A stretch of 64,000 nucleotides of DNA from Sphingomonas sp. PL-96 (GTDB lineage Bacteria; Pseudomonadota; Alphaproteobacteria; Sphingomonadales; Sphingomonadaceae), in assembly GCF_020707215.1 (NCBI RefSeq), contig NZ_JAJFET010000011.1, forward strand, positions 1 to 64,000, read 5' to 3'. The translations under genes were made by a program, and so were the position numbers. Each line of letters starts with the position of its first letter. Positions within the stretch are counted from its first letter, which is position 1. Below, piece after piece: positions 26,879 to 34,742 of the stretch. Below the pieces are notes generated by a model. The model was not told the DNA's origin and did no database searches. It saw only the letters and a list, made by a program, of their open reading frames with translations.

Positions 26879-28093
26879 ATGAGCGGGAGCGGGCAACTCG
26901 CGCAGCGCTCGCTCAAGGAGTGGGCCATCCGTGGTGGTGCCGCGGCGCTGTTGGCGGTCGCGGGCTACTTCAGCATGGCTCAGACCGTCGCGCAGGTGGT
27001 CGTGAAGGACGATCCTGCGCTCGCGGCAAGGATAGCGCCGTGGGACGGCCGGATCCTGTCCGCCGGGTTTGAAAGCATTCCTGCTTCTTCCGATTTCACT
27101 GAACGCAGCATGCAAGCCCAGGATGCGCTGCGGAGAGATCCAACGGCCGTGAATGCCGTTGCGCAACTTGGTCTCGCCGCACAAGCAAGGGGCGATGTCG
27201 CCGGTGCGGGACGCCTTTTCCGCTATGCGGAGCGGCTTTCCCGGCGCGACCTGCAGACGCAGCTCTGGGCGATCGAGGATGCCGTTGGGCGCGACGATAT
27301 CGCCGGCGTGCTGCGGCATTATGACGTGGCGCTCCGCACCAAGGCGCAGAGCCGGGCCATCCTGTACCCGGTGCTCGCGTCCGCCATCAACGACGCACAG
27401 GTTCGTGCCGAACTCGTGCGGACGCTTGCGGGCAGGCCGCTCTGGGCCGACGACTTCCTCGGCTATGCGGCGTCGTCCAAGGAAAATTCGCAAGCGACTG
27501 CGGCGCTGCTGGCTGCGCTACACCAGCGCCATGTCCCCGTTCCCGAACCGGTGAATGCCGCCCTGATCGGCTCCATGGTCGCGCGGGGGCAGGGGGAAGC
27601 GGCCTGGCGCTTCTATGCGGCGGTGCGGGGCCACGCAGACCGCCGGCGCGCGCGGGATCCGCGGTTCTCGGCCGTGCTGGCGGCGCCGACAGTGTTTGAC
27701 TGGACGCCCGTCAACGATGGAAGCGTGACCGGCTCCATCCAGCCCAGCGGCAGCAATGGCCTGTTCGACTTCTACGTGGTCCCCGGCGGAGGCGGTGCGC
27801 TCCTGAAGCAGATGCAGCTTCTGCCGCCCGGGACCTATCACCTCAGCGGTCACAGCCGTGGGATCGAGCAGGAGCGCAGAGCACTGCCCTATTGGGTTCT
27901 CCTGTGCGGTTCGCGGGAACTCGGCCGTGTCGAAGTTCCGAACTCCGCGGAAGCGGGCGGTAGGTTCGCAGGGCTTCTGACAGTTACTGCCGGGTGCCCT
28001 GTTCAGACATTGACCTTGATCGCGCGGCCATCGGAATCCGTGTCGGGTTTGGTGGGTCAGATCGACCGTCTAGAGCTGGCACCCGCACCATGA
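26879..28093 (+). CDS. EPS-associated exported protein with helical (TPR-like) repeats
   Basis: I cannot name a family. The 404-residue protein has an N-terminal membrane anchor or signal (IRGGAAALLAVAGYFSMAQTVAQVVV, about 17-42). A helical repeat region follows, with TPR-like spacing (RDPTAVNAVAQLGLAAQARGDVAGAGRLFRYAERLSRRD, about 85-125). The C-terminal part looks beta-rich, like a carbohydrate-binding fold (VPGGGGALLKQMQLLPPGTYHLSGHSRG onwards). It begins eight bases after the Wzc-like gene and overlaps the next gene, so it belongs to the export operon. A role in periplasmic assembly or quality control is a guess from position. Confidence 0.7.
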   Translation: MSGSGQLAQRSLKEWAIRGGAAALLAVAGYFSMAQTVAQVVVKDDPALAARIAPWDGRILSAGFESIPASSDFTERSMQAQDALRRDPTAVNAVAQLGLAAQARGDVAGAGRLFRYAERLSRRDLQTQLWAIEDAVGRDDIAGVLRHYDVALRTKAQSRAILYPVLASAINDAQVRAELVRTLAGRPLWADDFLGYAASSKENSQATAALLAALHQRHVPVPEPVNAALIGSMVARGQGEAAWRFYAAVRGHADRRRARDPRFSAVLAAPTVFDWTPVNDGSVTGSIQPSGSNGLFDFYVVPGGGGALLKQMQLLPPGTYHLSGHSRGIEQERRALPYWVLLCGSRELGRVEVPNSAEAGGRFAGLLTVTAGCPVQTLTLIARPSESVSGLVGQIDRLELAPAP

Positions 28094-28374
28094 GGCGGAT
28101 GCGCGGTCTCTTTCTCGGCCTCTGTCTGTTGGCGGCCGGCCCGGCGTTCGGCCAGATCGCGGATTCCACCGTCGGTCGCGTCGGCCAACGCCAGACGCGG
28201 CAGGAGGCGGCTCCCAATGTGCGGCCGCTTGCCCGCGTCTCCGGCCGCATCAGCAACCGGGTGCAATCGCGCATCCGCAACCGCATCGACCGGAACTACA
28301 ACCCGCAGGCAAATGCGACGTCGCCGTTCGAAGTTGCGGCGGATCGGGCCCGTACCGGCAGGTCCCCGCGCTGA
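28090..28374 (+). CDS. Small exported protein, last gene of the EPS export operon
   Basis: 94 residues. A clear Sec signal peptide (MRRMRGLFLGLCLLAAGPAFGQ, cleavage near residue 21) is followed by an Arg/Asn/Gln-rich, probably disordered mature part with repeated GRISNRVQSRIRNRI-like basic helices. The ATG overlaps the upstream stop (ATGA), showing coupling, and the upstream extension of the frame is a shadow. No known domain. Its basic mature part could bind acidic polysaccharide, but that is only an idea. Confidence 0.65.
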   Translation: MRRMRGLFLGLCLLAAGPAFGQIADSTVGRVGQRQTRQEAAPNVRPLARVSGRISNRVQSRIRNRIDRNYNPQANATSPFEVAADRARTGRSPR

Positions 28375-28514
28375 CCTGCGGGCGGTGCAGGCCACGATCG
28401 TGCGGCCGCACCTGAAGCAATAGCCTGTGCCTTCACCGTGCTCCGGCAGTCGCGCTCGGATTGCGGCAACCACGCATCTGGCGCTGACCCTAACAGCACG
28501 AAGGCGCGGCCCTC

Positions 28515-28680
28515 GTGAACATCTCGGCTCCCAGTTCGATCGCCAGGGACAGTCCGAGCGACTTTGTCGTCGGGCGCGGATCCCCCATAAGGAACGCCTG
28601 GGCAGACGTGAGCGGCCGGACGTCGAGGTGAAGCCCGCCGAGCGCCTCGCGCACCTCGGCCAGGTTCGCCGCTCCAGTTC
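28515..28680 (-). pseudogene. VapC-type PIN-domain toxin remnant
   Basis: The minus strand encodes NLAEVREALGGLHLDVRPLTSAQAF, then RPTTKSLGLSLAIELGAEMFTRAA, then a stop. This matches the middle and end of VapC toxins (NLAEV with the catalytic Glu; LGLSLGDRACLALA; LTADRAW), but with internal deletions that remove the GDRAC aspartate. There is no start or N-terminal Asp, so it is non-functional. Based on remembered family patterns. Confidence 0.5.
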
Positions 28681-28762
28681 GTAAATCCCGTTCATGTGGA
28701 GAATGGATGGCTAGGAAGCTTCGGCTTGTTTGGCCAGGCTACACAGGATCGGTACTTGTCAT

Positions 28763-28793
28763 TGTGAGCCAGATGCCGCAGCAGTGGCTCACA
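28763..28793. promoter_or_regulatory. Palindrome upstream of serine recombinase
   Basis: A perfect 9-bp inverted repeat, TGTGAGCCA (28763-28771) and TGGCTCACA (28785-28793), with a 13-bp spacer, ends 23 bp before the recombinase start. It is a candidate operator or recombinase-binding (res-like) half-site pair. Confidence 0.45.
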
Positions 28794-28816
28794 TGGGTGT
28801 ACCCGAAGGAGCTGCC

Positions 28817-29500
28817 ATGTCGAACCCGGTCCGCGTCGCGCGCGTGTACCTGCGCGTCAGCACGGACGAGCAGGATCTCACCCGGCAGGAAGCGATCGTC
28901 GATGCCGCGCGCGCGGCCGGCTATTATGTGGCCGCGGTCTATCGCGAGAAGGCGTCGGGTGCGCGGCCGGACCGGCCCGAGCTGTTGCGCATGGTTGCCG
29001 ACCTGCAACCCGGCGAGGTGGTGGTGGCCGAGAAGATCGACCGGATCAGCCGCCTGCCGCTTGCCGAGGCGGAACTGCTGGTGGCGACGATCCGGGCCAA
29101 GGGCGCGCGGTTGGCGGTGCCGGGCATCGTCGATCTGTCGGACCTCGTCGCCGACAGCGCGGGCGTCGCGCGCATCGTGTTGGAGGCGGTGCAGGACATG
29201 CTGCTGCGGGTCGCACTTCAGACCGCGCGCGACGATTACGAAACGCGCCGCGAACGCCAGCGCGAAGGCATCGAGATTGCCAAGCGGGCAGGGCGGTATC
29301 GGGGCCGGAAGCCGGACCTTGCCCACCATCGCCGCATCATCGGCCTGCGGGAGGCAGGCATGAGCATCGCCAGGACGGCCGAACTCGCCGGATGCAGCAT
29401 CGCTCAGGTCAAGCGGGTGACCGCGCTGCACCGGGCGAAGAACCCGACGGACAAGCCCGAAATTGTGCCGAACGCCCGGCCTGTCGCGCCTCCCGCATGA
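28817..29500 (+). CDS. Serine recombinase (resolvase/invertase family)
   Basis: 227 residues. VARVYLRVSTDEQDLTRQ places the catalytic serine at Ser15. EKASGARPDRPELLRMVADLQPGEVVVAEKIDRISRLPL holds the conserved Arg residues of the active site. After a long helix comes GRYRGRKPDL and a C-terminal helix-turn-helix (AGMSIARTAELAGCSIAQVKRV, about 180-200). Size and order match small Tn3-type resolvases, which resolve plasmid multimers or cointegrates. The ATG at 28817 has AAGGAG five bases upstream; longer in-frame starts lack such a site. There are no transposon ends nearby, so a plasmid resolution function is plausible. Confidence 0.88.
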   Translation: MSNPVRVARVYLRVSTDEQDLTRQEAIVDAARAAGYYVAAVYREKASGARPDRPELLRMVADLQPGEVVVAEKIDRISRLPLAEAELLVATIRAKGARLAVPGIVDLSDLVADSAGVARIVLEAVQDMLLRVALQTARDDYETRRERQREGIEIAKRAGRYRGRKPDLAHHRRIIGLREAGMSIARTAELAGCSIAQVKRVTALHRAKNPTDKPEIVPNARPVAPPA

Positions 29501-29528
29501 GCCTTGAACGGCACCTCAAAGGTCGTCG

Positions 29529-30005
29529 TCACCGCGCAAGTCGGGGATCGTAGAGCCAACGGCGGACCTTCTGGGCGGTGATCCGCGTCGCATCAGCATG
29601 CGCGGGATTGATCAGGATGTTGTCTTCTTCCGGTACGATGACCGAGGGAACACACAGCAGCGCGGATCGGCGCTCTGTTATCCAGCGCGTACCAACCTCG
29701 GTGCTGGTCAAACCGGCAGGCTCCGCGTCCCATCCGACATGCTGGGCAGGGTCGATCGTCTCGCGTCTGGCCCAGATGTCTTTGGGGACGGTGACCTCGA
29801 CCAGGTACCGGTTCAGCGGCAGACCCGAAGCGTTCAGGTGAACGACGGTTTCCAGGCAGGCGAGCGCCCGACTGCTGCTGGTGTAGGTTACAGCGGTGCC
29901 CTTGCTGTTCCAGCGGCCGCCGGTGATCCGGGCACCGGTTCCGGAAAGGTCGTCGGCTGTGTAGGTCAGGGTGTCAGTGCCGATCCGCCAAAGGCGGTGG
30001 CTCAC
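29529..30005 (-). CDS. RES-domain toxin (NAD+-degrading)
   Basis: 158 residues with the three namesake regions: Arg in ITGGRWNSKGTAVTYTS (about residue 31), Glu in LACLETVVHL (about 52) and Ser in LCVPSVIVPEEDNILINPAH (about 120). RES toxins deplete cellular NAD+ by phosphorolysis or hydrolysis and stabilise plasmids. The start overlaps the antitoxin stop (ATGA), the usual antitoxin-first order. All three catalytic positions are present, so it should be active. Confidence 0.9.
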   Translation of the reverse strand: MSHRLWRIGTDTLTYTADDLSGTGARITGGRWNSKGTAVTYTSSSRALACLETVVHLNASGLPLNRYLVEVTVPKDIWARRETIDPAQHVGWDAEPAGLTSTEVGTRWITERRSALLCVPSVIVPEEDNILINPAHADATRITAQKVRRWLYDPRLAR

Positions 30006-30475
30006 GCATAGGCTCCGCTCTGAATCTGCGACAGCGCCTGTGCAACCAGTGCCTGTCCTTCCATGGTGTCGAGTAGATCGATCGGCTTGTCACCGCCCAG
30101 TGCGGGCAGGGGCTCCCGCAACCAATCCGCCAGCCACACAGGAGCATCAAAGCCTTCTGGCTCGCCGGCCTCGTCCACCATGGCTTCGACCTGGCCGATC
30201 AGCTTCGCCAGACCGACGACGCGTTCGCTCTCTTCCACCGATAGCGCACCGCCCTGTGCCGCCTTGCGGTTCACGGTCGCGGTCTTGAGGTTGAGCGCCT
30301 GGAACATGACCTGCTGATCAAGCTGAAGCTCGCTGCTCAAGCGCTTGACCCGATCAGCAGGGATCCCCGCCTTGATCACCTCGATGCGCCTGACCGGCGA
30401 AGCCCGATACAAGTCCATGAAGGCGAAGGAGCGCGCGTGGCGCACCTGTCCGTCCACTGACACGGCCAGACTCAT
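30002..30475 (-). CDS. Xre/MbcA/ParS-type antitoxin of the RES system
   Basis: 157 residues. The N-terminal half is a helix-turn-helix-like region (RRIEVIKAGIPADRVKRLSSELQLDQQVMFQALNLKTATVNRKAAQGGALSVEESERVVGLAKLIGQ). The C-terminal toxin-binding part has the expected WL..PLPALGGDKPIDLLDTMEGQALVAQALSQIQSGAYA, the conserved ending of these antitoxins. It would neutralise the RES toxin and repress the operon. I start at ATG 30475, preceded by AAAGGAG seven bases upstream; an upstream ATG (30508) lies inside the promoter. Confidence 0.9.
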   Translation of the reverse strand: MSLAVSVDGQVRHARSFAFMDLYRASPVRRIEVIKAGIPADRVKRLSSELQLDQQVMFQALNLKTATVNRKAAQGGALSVEESERVVGLAKLIGQVEAMVDEAGEPEGFDAPVWLADWLREPLPALGGDKPIDLLDTMEGQALVAQALSQIQSGAYA

Positions 30476-30496
30476 CTCGATGCTCCTTTGAGCACC

Positions 30497-30524
30497 AATA
30501 TAGCTCAACTGAGCAGTGGTGCAA
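30497..30524 (-). promoter_or_regulatory. Promoter of the RES/Xre operon
   Basis: Minus-strand TTGCAC (30524-30519) and TATATT (30502-30497) are separated by 16 bp and lie 22 bp upstream of the antitoxin start. GAGC and GCTC half-sites around the -10 (for example GCTCAGTTGAGC) could form the antitoxin operator. Confidence 0.5.
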
Positions 30525-30547
30525 GGTTCGCCCTGAGATAGCGGCTG

Positions 30548-31060
30548 TCATCCTCCGGAAACCGACACAAGCGGCGCCAGGGTGTGGAAGCTGCTGGAGT
30601 GGAAGACCAGCGGTGCGACATCGTCGGCGATCGCTGCGCGGTGGAGGCGGAACAGGATGATGTCGTGGTCGCCGGCGGCGATCTCCTGCTCGACCGAACA
30701 TTTCAGCCAAGCCGTCGCGTTCCGCAGGAAGAGGGCGCCCTCCGGCGTCGCCTGATAGTCCAGACCCAGAAAGCGGTCGCCGGTGCTCTGCGCCAGCTGC
30801 CGCGCCGGTGCCCCATGGCTGCTGCCCAGAAACGAAATCCCGATCCGGGGACGCAGTCGCAGCTGCCGCCAGGTTGCGGATCCATGCCGGATGCATACGG
30901 ACACCAGCGGTGGCGTAATCGAGATGGCGACAAAGGCGCTCGCGGTCATGCCCAGAGGATTGCCCTGGTCCATCGCGCACAGCGCGGTGACGCCGGTTGG
31001 GAAACAGCCGAACAGGCGGCGCAACTCGGCATCGCCGCGGATTTCGTCCAGGGCGTTCAT
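30548..31060 (-). CDS. Flavin reductase family protein
   Basis: 170 residues with the split-barrel flavin reductase pattern: FGCFPTGVTALCAM near the N-terminus, GMTASAFVAISITPPLVSVCIRHGSATW for FMN binding, and GDHDIILFRLHRA near the C-terminus. These enzymes use NAD(P)H to make reduced FMN, often for a partner monooxygenase. It follows mesD by about 100 bp on the same strand, downstream of the B12 riboswitch. It may therefore supply reduced flavin to the oxygen-dependent MesX/MesD pathway (inference). Confidence 0.85.
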   Translation of the reverse strand: MNALDEIRGDAELRRLFGCFPTGVTALCAMDQGNPLGMTASAFVAISITPPLVSVCIRHGSATWRQLRLRPRIGISFLGSSHGAPARQLAQSTGDRFLGLDYQATPEGALFLRNATAWLKCSVEQEIAAGDHDIILFRLHRAAIADDVAPLVFHSSSFHTLAPLVSVSGG

Positions 31061-31162
31061 GTGCTGTGGCGGACCCGCACCACCCCGGGGATCGTGCGGT
31101 CCAGGGGGGCGGGCCGCAGCCGGCTCAGCAGGGCAGGCATCGCGGCGTCTCCCATTGCCAGG

Positions 31163-32188
31163 TCAGGCCGAAAGCTCTGCGCGCACGATCGCGGCACCCG
31201 CGCCCAGGGCCTGCAGCTTGCCCTGTGCGACCTCCCGCGCCAGCGGCGCCATGCCGCAGTTGGTGGCGGGGTAGAGCTTGTCCGCGTCGACGAACCGGAG
31301 CGCGTTGCGCAGCGTGTCGGCAACCTGCTCCGGCGTTTCCACGGTGTCGGTCGCCACGTCGATCGCGCCGACCATCACCTTCTTGCCGCGGATCAACTCG
31401 ATCAGGTCCATCGGCACGCGCGAGTTCTGGCACTCGAGGCTGACGATATCGATCTTCGATTTCTGCAGGTTGGGGAAGGTCTCCTCATACTGCCGCCACT
31501 CCGACCCCAGCGTCTTCTTCCAGTCGGTATTGGCCTTGATCCCATAGCCGTAGCAGATGTGCACCGCGGTTTCGGCCTTGAGCCCTTCCGCCGCCTTTTC
31601 GAGCGTGGCGATGCCCCAGTCGTTCGCTTCGTCGAAGAACACGTTGAACGCGGGCTCGTCGAACTGGACGATGTCGACGCCGGCTGCTTCCAGCTCGCGC
31701 GCCTCCTGGTTGAGGATCCGGGCGAACTCCCAGGCCAGCTTCTCGCGGCTGCGGTAATGGGCGTCGTAGAGCGTGTCGATCATCGTCATCGGGCCGGGCA
31801 GCGTCCATTTGATCGGCAGGTCGGTCTGCGCGCGCAGATATTTCGCGTCTTCCACGAACACCGACCGGGGGCGCGACACGGCACCGACGACGGTCGGCAC
31901 GCTCGCGTCATAGCGGTTGCGGATGCGCACGGTTTCGCGCTTCTCGAAATCGACGCCGTCCAGATGCTCGACAAAGGTCGTGACGAAATGCTGGCGCGTC
32001 TGCTCGCCGTCGCCGACGATGTCGATCCCGGCCTTACGCTGATCGTCGACGGCCAGGCGCAGCGCGTCCTGCTTGCCCGCGGCCAGCGCCTCGCCCTCCA
32101 GCTTCCACGGCGACCAGAGTGTTTCGGGCTCGGCGAGCCAGGAGGGCTTGGGCAGGCTGCCCGCGGTGGTGGTCGGCAACAATGTCAT
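31163..32188 (-). CDS. mesD: Folate-independent core methionine synthase MesD (MetE C-terminal-like)
   Basis: 341 residues, equal to the catalytic half of MetE without the folate-binding N-terminal domain. The zinc ligands expected for homocysteine activation are all visible: HIC in AVHICYGYG (about 208), Glu in VSLECQNSR, and Cys in ATNCGMAP (about 309). FDEPAF (about 178) is also conserved. Members of the MesD family methylate homocysteine without methyltetrahydrofolate or cobalamin and need DUF1852 and oxygen; that is published for the family. Start: ATG 32188 (MTLLPTTTAGSLPKP) rather than the longer frame, since MesX ends at 32218. Confidence 0.88.
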   Translation of the reverse strand: MTLLPTTTAGSLPKPSWLAEPETLWSPWKLEGEALAAGKQDALRLAVDDQRKAGIDIVGDGEQTRQHFVTTFVEHLDGVDFEKRETVRIRNRYDASVPTVVGAVSRPRSVFVEDAKYLRAQTDLPIKWTLPGPMTMIDTLYDAHYRSREKLAWEFARILNQEARELEAAGVDIVQFDEPAFNVFFDEANDWGIATLEKAAEGLKAETAVHICYGYGIKANTDWKKTLGSEWRQYEETFPNLQKSKIDIVSLECQNSRVPMDLIELIRGKKVMVGAIDVATDTVETPEQVADTLRNALRFVDADKLYPATNCGMAPLAREVAQGKLQALGAGAAIVRAELSA

Positions 32189-32217
32189 GGTCGGAAATAC
32201 CTTGTGAGGCGGGGAGA

Positions 32218-33204
32218 TCAGAGGGCGCAGGTCGCGGACCATTGCTGGAGCAGCGCGGCATGCGGCTTGATGAAATGCTCCTCGGCAAAGCGGCCCTGCT
32301 CGATCGCGAGCCGGCTGCGTTCCTCGCGATCATAGACGATGCGGGTCAGCGAATAGTCCTGGTACTGGAGGCTCGGTCGATAGCGCGCCGCGGCGACCGA
32401 ATTGGCGTTGTAGATCTCGGGCCGGTAGATCTTCTGGAAAGTCTCCATCGTGCTGATCGTGCCGGCGAGCTCCAGGTCGGTATAGTCGCCGATCAGGTCG
32501 CCGATATGGTAGAAGGCCAGCGGTGCCACGGCATGGCGCGGCATGAAGGTGCGGACCTTCATGCCCATTTTCGCAAAATAGGCGTCGGTCGCCGAAAGAT
32601 GGTCGTTGCGATATTCCACGCCCAGGATCGGGTGCACGTTCGCGGTACGGTGATAGGTCTGGCTGCTCGACACGCTCAGGCAGATGACCGGCGGCTTGGC
32701 GAACCGCTCGCGATAGGCGCTCGAGTTCAGGAAGTGCTTGAACAGATTGCCGTGCAGGTCGCCGAACCCTTCCGGCGCACCGCCGCCCGGGTTCTGCCGC
32801 AGGTGGTCCGGCAGCACGACGCTGAAATCATAGTCGCGGACATAGGACGAGAAGTTATTGCCGACGATGCCCGCGATCCGCTCTCCGGTGCTCTTGTCGA
32901 CGATGGTGGTCTGCAGGATCTCGATCAGCGGAAACGCCTCGCCATGCTCCGCGGCATCGATGGTCAGCGCCGCGGAGAGGATCGTGAGCTCGACGGCGTA
33001 GCGATCCCCTGTGGGATTGTCCCAGTGCGCCAACGAGTTGAAGCGGTTGTCGATCATCCGGAGCGTGTTACGCAGATTCTCCTGCCGGCGCTCCCCGCGC
33101 GCCAGATTGGCGAAGTTGGTGGTGATGCGCGTGTTCTCGGCGGGGCAATAGTCCTCGTCGAACGGGATGCTGCTGATCGTGAACGTAAAGCCGCTGCTGG
33201 TCAT
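32218..33204 (-). CDS. mesX: MesX (DUF1852), partner of the core methionine synthase
   Basis: 328 residues. The N-terminus FTFTISSIPFDEDYCPAENTRITTNFANLARGERRQENLRNTLRMIDNRFN and the later QTYHRTANVHPILGVEYRNDHLSATDAYFAKMGMKVRTFMPRHAVAPLAFYHIGDLIGDY are characteristic of DUF1852, always found beside mesD. It is required with oxygen for MesD-dependent methionine synthesis; its chemistry is not established, and it may generate the methyl donor. It lies 29 bp upstream of mesD, and its leader carries a cobalamin riboswitch, so the pair should be off when B12 is plentiful. Confidence 0.88.
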   Translation of the reverse strand: MTSSGFTFTISSIPFDEDYCPAENTRITTNFANLARGERRQENLRNTLRMIDNRFNSLAHWDNPTGDRYAVELTILSAALTIDAAEHGEAFPLIEILQTTIVDKSTGERIAGIVGNNFSSYVRDYDFSVVLPDHLRQNPGGGAPEGFGDLHGNLFKHFLNSSAYRERFAKPPVICLSVSSSQTYHRTANVHPILGVEYRNDHLSATDAYFAKMGMKVRTFMPRHAVAPLAFYHIGDLIGDYTDLELAGTISTMETFQKIYRPEIYNANSVAAARYRPSLQYQDYSLTRIVYDREERSRLAIEQGRFAEEHFIKPHAALLQQWSATCAL

Positions 33205-33344
33205 GACTCACCTGTCTTGTCCGGGCAGGAGTCAGGGGAGCGCGCAACGGAACAGCCGGGCCAAAGCAGTGGTAACGCCACAGGCCTTGCAGCAAGCGCG
33301 ATCCACCGGAGGAACCCCCGTCCGAGGAACGTTATGGCGTCGAA

Positions 33345-33552
33345 GGCAGGTCTCCTGGCTTACGGGTCATCGCGGCAGTCCCGGCCTTCCCGAGCCCCTT
33401 GGCAAGGGGCTCAGTGACACGAAATGGGACCGCCGCTCGCCGCTTACAGTTGCGGGGGCAGCGCCGGACTCTGCCCAAAAAGGGCACCACCGGCTTCCCG
33501 TCTTAGCCCCATCGCCATGCCTGGGATGGGGAACCTCGACGCGCCGGTTGAA
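33345..33552 (-). ncRNA. Cobalamin (B12) riboswitch
   Basis: Read on the minus strand the leader of mesX shows the cobalamin riboswitch elements in order: GGTTCCCC, GGGAAGCCGGTG, GCTGCCCCCGCAACTGTAAG, GTCACTG, GGGAAGGCCGGGA, and the terminal B12 box AAGCCAGGAGACCTGCC (33362-33346). The distance to the mesX start is about 140 bp, room for an expression platform. Riboswitches of this class usually repress downstream genes when adenosyl- or methylcobalamin binds. That fits a B12-independent methionine synthase. Confidence 0.93.
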
Positions 33553-33578
33553 CAGCATGGCGCGCCTGCTGTCAATAT

Positions 33579-33602
33579 AGATATAAAGACATCTTTATAT
33601 CT
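33579..33602. promoter_or_regulatory. AT-rich perfect palindrome in the mesX promoter region
   Basis: AGATATAAAGA (33579-33589), CA, TCTTTATATCT (33592-33602): perfect 11-bp arms about 30-50 bp upstream of the riboswitch, where the mesX promoter must lie. It resembles the palindromes bound by ArsR-family methionine/SAH regulators (SahR type). Regulator identity is inferred. Confidence 0.6.
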
Positions 33603-33992
33603 TGATGTGCTGGACGGTCAGGCTGTTGCCGCAGCATGGCTGGATCGTCATCGCGACCCTGCGCGCACGCCCGAAGTGCAAGACTGCTTTACATAACAAA
33701 TCGTATCAAGCCGAAATTTGGGGACACTGCTAAGGTGGCTGGCGCGACCGCCAGGGCGCGCATTGGCGCCATCAACTATGCTGAGGTGCTACTTCGTGCA
33801 TGCGGCGTGCCGGATGATGCCATGCTCGATCTCTGCCGACGCCGCGCTCCGCTGACGCCTACCACAACATGTATACACCACTACACGCATACAGCTTGTT
33901 GGATGACGAGGTTTACATCGAAAAAGCGTGAATTCCAGTCGGATACAGGATTTCCGCTTTCGTTCCGATGCCGTTTGACTCAGAATCATCCC
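33603..33992. other. Gap between mesXD regulatory region and HNH gene
   Basis: About 390 bp. No convincing gene: the plus-strand frame that runs into the HNH gene is open here, but its sequence shows no recognisable protein features. The last 150 bp are AT-richer and may hold the HNH promoter. Confidence 0.35.
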
Positions 33993-34454
33993 ATGCCGAT
34001 CCGCCCGGAACATCGCTGGCTCTATCCGATCGACTGGCGCGAGCTCTCCGCCTTTGTCCGCTTCCAGCGCGCCAAGGGGCGCTGCGAGCATTGCGGCCGG
34101 CCGCATGGTGCCCGGGTGCAGCATCTCGGCGACGGCCGCTGGTATGACGAGGAACGGCGCTGCTGGCGGGACGATCGCGGCCGGCGGGTGCGCGGACTTG
34201 CGACCCCGGACCGTTTTCCCAGGCAGCTGCGCATGGCCGAGCTTGCAGGCGAGACGGTGCTGCCGCGAACGCGAGTGGTGCTCGCCAGCGCCCACCTCGA
34301 CCATGATCCCGGCAACAACCACCAGCGCAATCTCGCCGCCCTGTGCCAGCGCTGCCATCTGGCGCACGACCGCCCCGAGCACCGCCGCCGACGCTGGACG
34401 ACTCTGTTCCGCCGGCGAGCCTCCGGGGATCTGTTCCTGGGCGCCTATCGGTAG
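33993..34454 (+). CDS. HNH endonuclease
   Basis: 153 residues. A zinc-binding CxxC (RCEHCGRPHG, about 31-40) pairs with a second one in ALCQRCHLAHD near residue 120. The catalytic HNH core is ASAHLDHDPGNNHQRNLAALC (about 100-120), with His, Asn and Asn/His in the usual spacing. The region between is Arg-rich. I start at ATG 33993 (MPIRPEHRW). The upstream in-frame sequence looks unnatural. Such small HNH proteins are common on sphingomonad plasmids beside repA; a role in nicking or phage defence is unknown. Confidence 0.82.
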   Translation: MPIRPEHRWLYPIDWRELSAFVRFQRAKGRCEHCGRPHGARVQHLGDGRWYDEERRCWRDDRGRRVRGLATPDRFPRQLRMAELAGETVLPRTRVVLASAHLDHDPGNNHQRNLAALCQRCHLAHDRPEHRRRRWTTLFRRRASGDLFLGAYR

Positions 34455-34635
34455 GGTTTGCCGTCCAGGCAGCGGCTCAACCTGCCAAAGCGACCAATGT
34501 AGCGCCCCCTCCGGTACACCGGCGCCACGCCCCTGAGGGGTATAGAAGCAAGGCCGTCGATCTACGCAGTTGGATGACTGGATGCGGAAAGCGGCAGTTC
34601 TCGGAATCTGAAGAAACCGGATTTCACGCGATCAG

Positions 34636-34740
34636 GCTATTTCTACTCGAAAGCACGAATAGCGTGGGCCGTGCCGGGCCTCCTCCCTCTGCCGGTCCCG
34701 CATAGGGGTGTGCAGATTCGTGCTTTCGAGTAGAAATAGC
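34636..34740. repeat. 25-bp perfect inverted repeat of iteron sequence flanking the repA promoter
   Basis: 34636-34660 is exactly the reverse complement of 34716-34740. Both contain the 16-bp iteron core TACTCGAAAGCACGAA (34644-34659; inverted at 34717-34732). The second copy ends two bases before the repA ATG, so RepA bound here would shut its own promoter and translation start. Spacer: 55 bp. Confidence 0.85.
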
Positions 34741-34742
34741 TC

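Larger units (their letters stand above)
28375..28816. other. Gap with VapC relic and resolvase upstream region
   Basis: 442 bp between EPS locus I and the recombinase gene. It contains a PIN-domain relic on the minus strand (listed separately) and a palindrome just before the recombinase gene. I see no intact gene and no clear terminator for the EPS export operon. Confidence 0.4.

Noticed and set aside
30584-32335. 583-codon plus-strand frame opposite the flavin reductase and mesD
   Set aside because: Antisense shadow; both minus-strand genes have clear catalytic motifs.
33167-33580. Plus-strand frame across the mesX leader
   Set aside because: The region is a highly conserved cobalamin riboswitch on the opposite strand.
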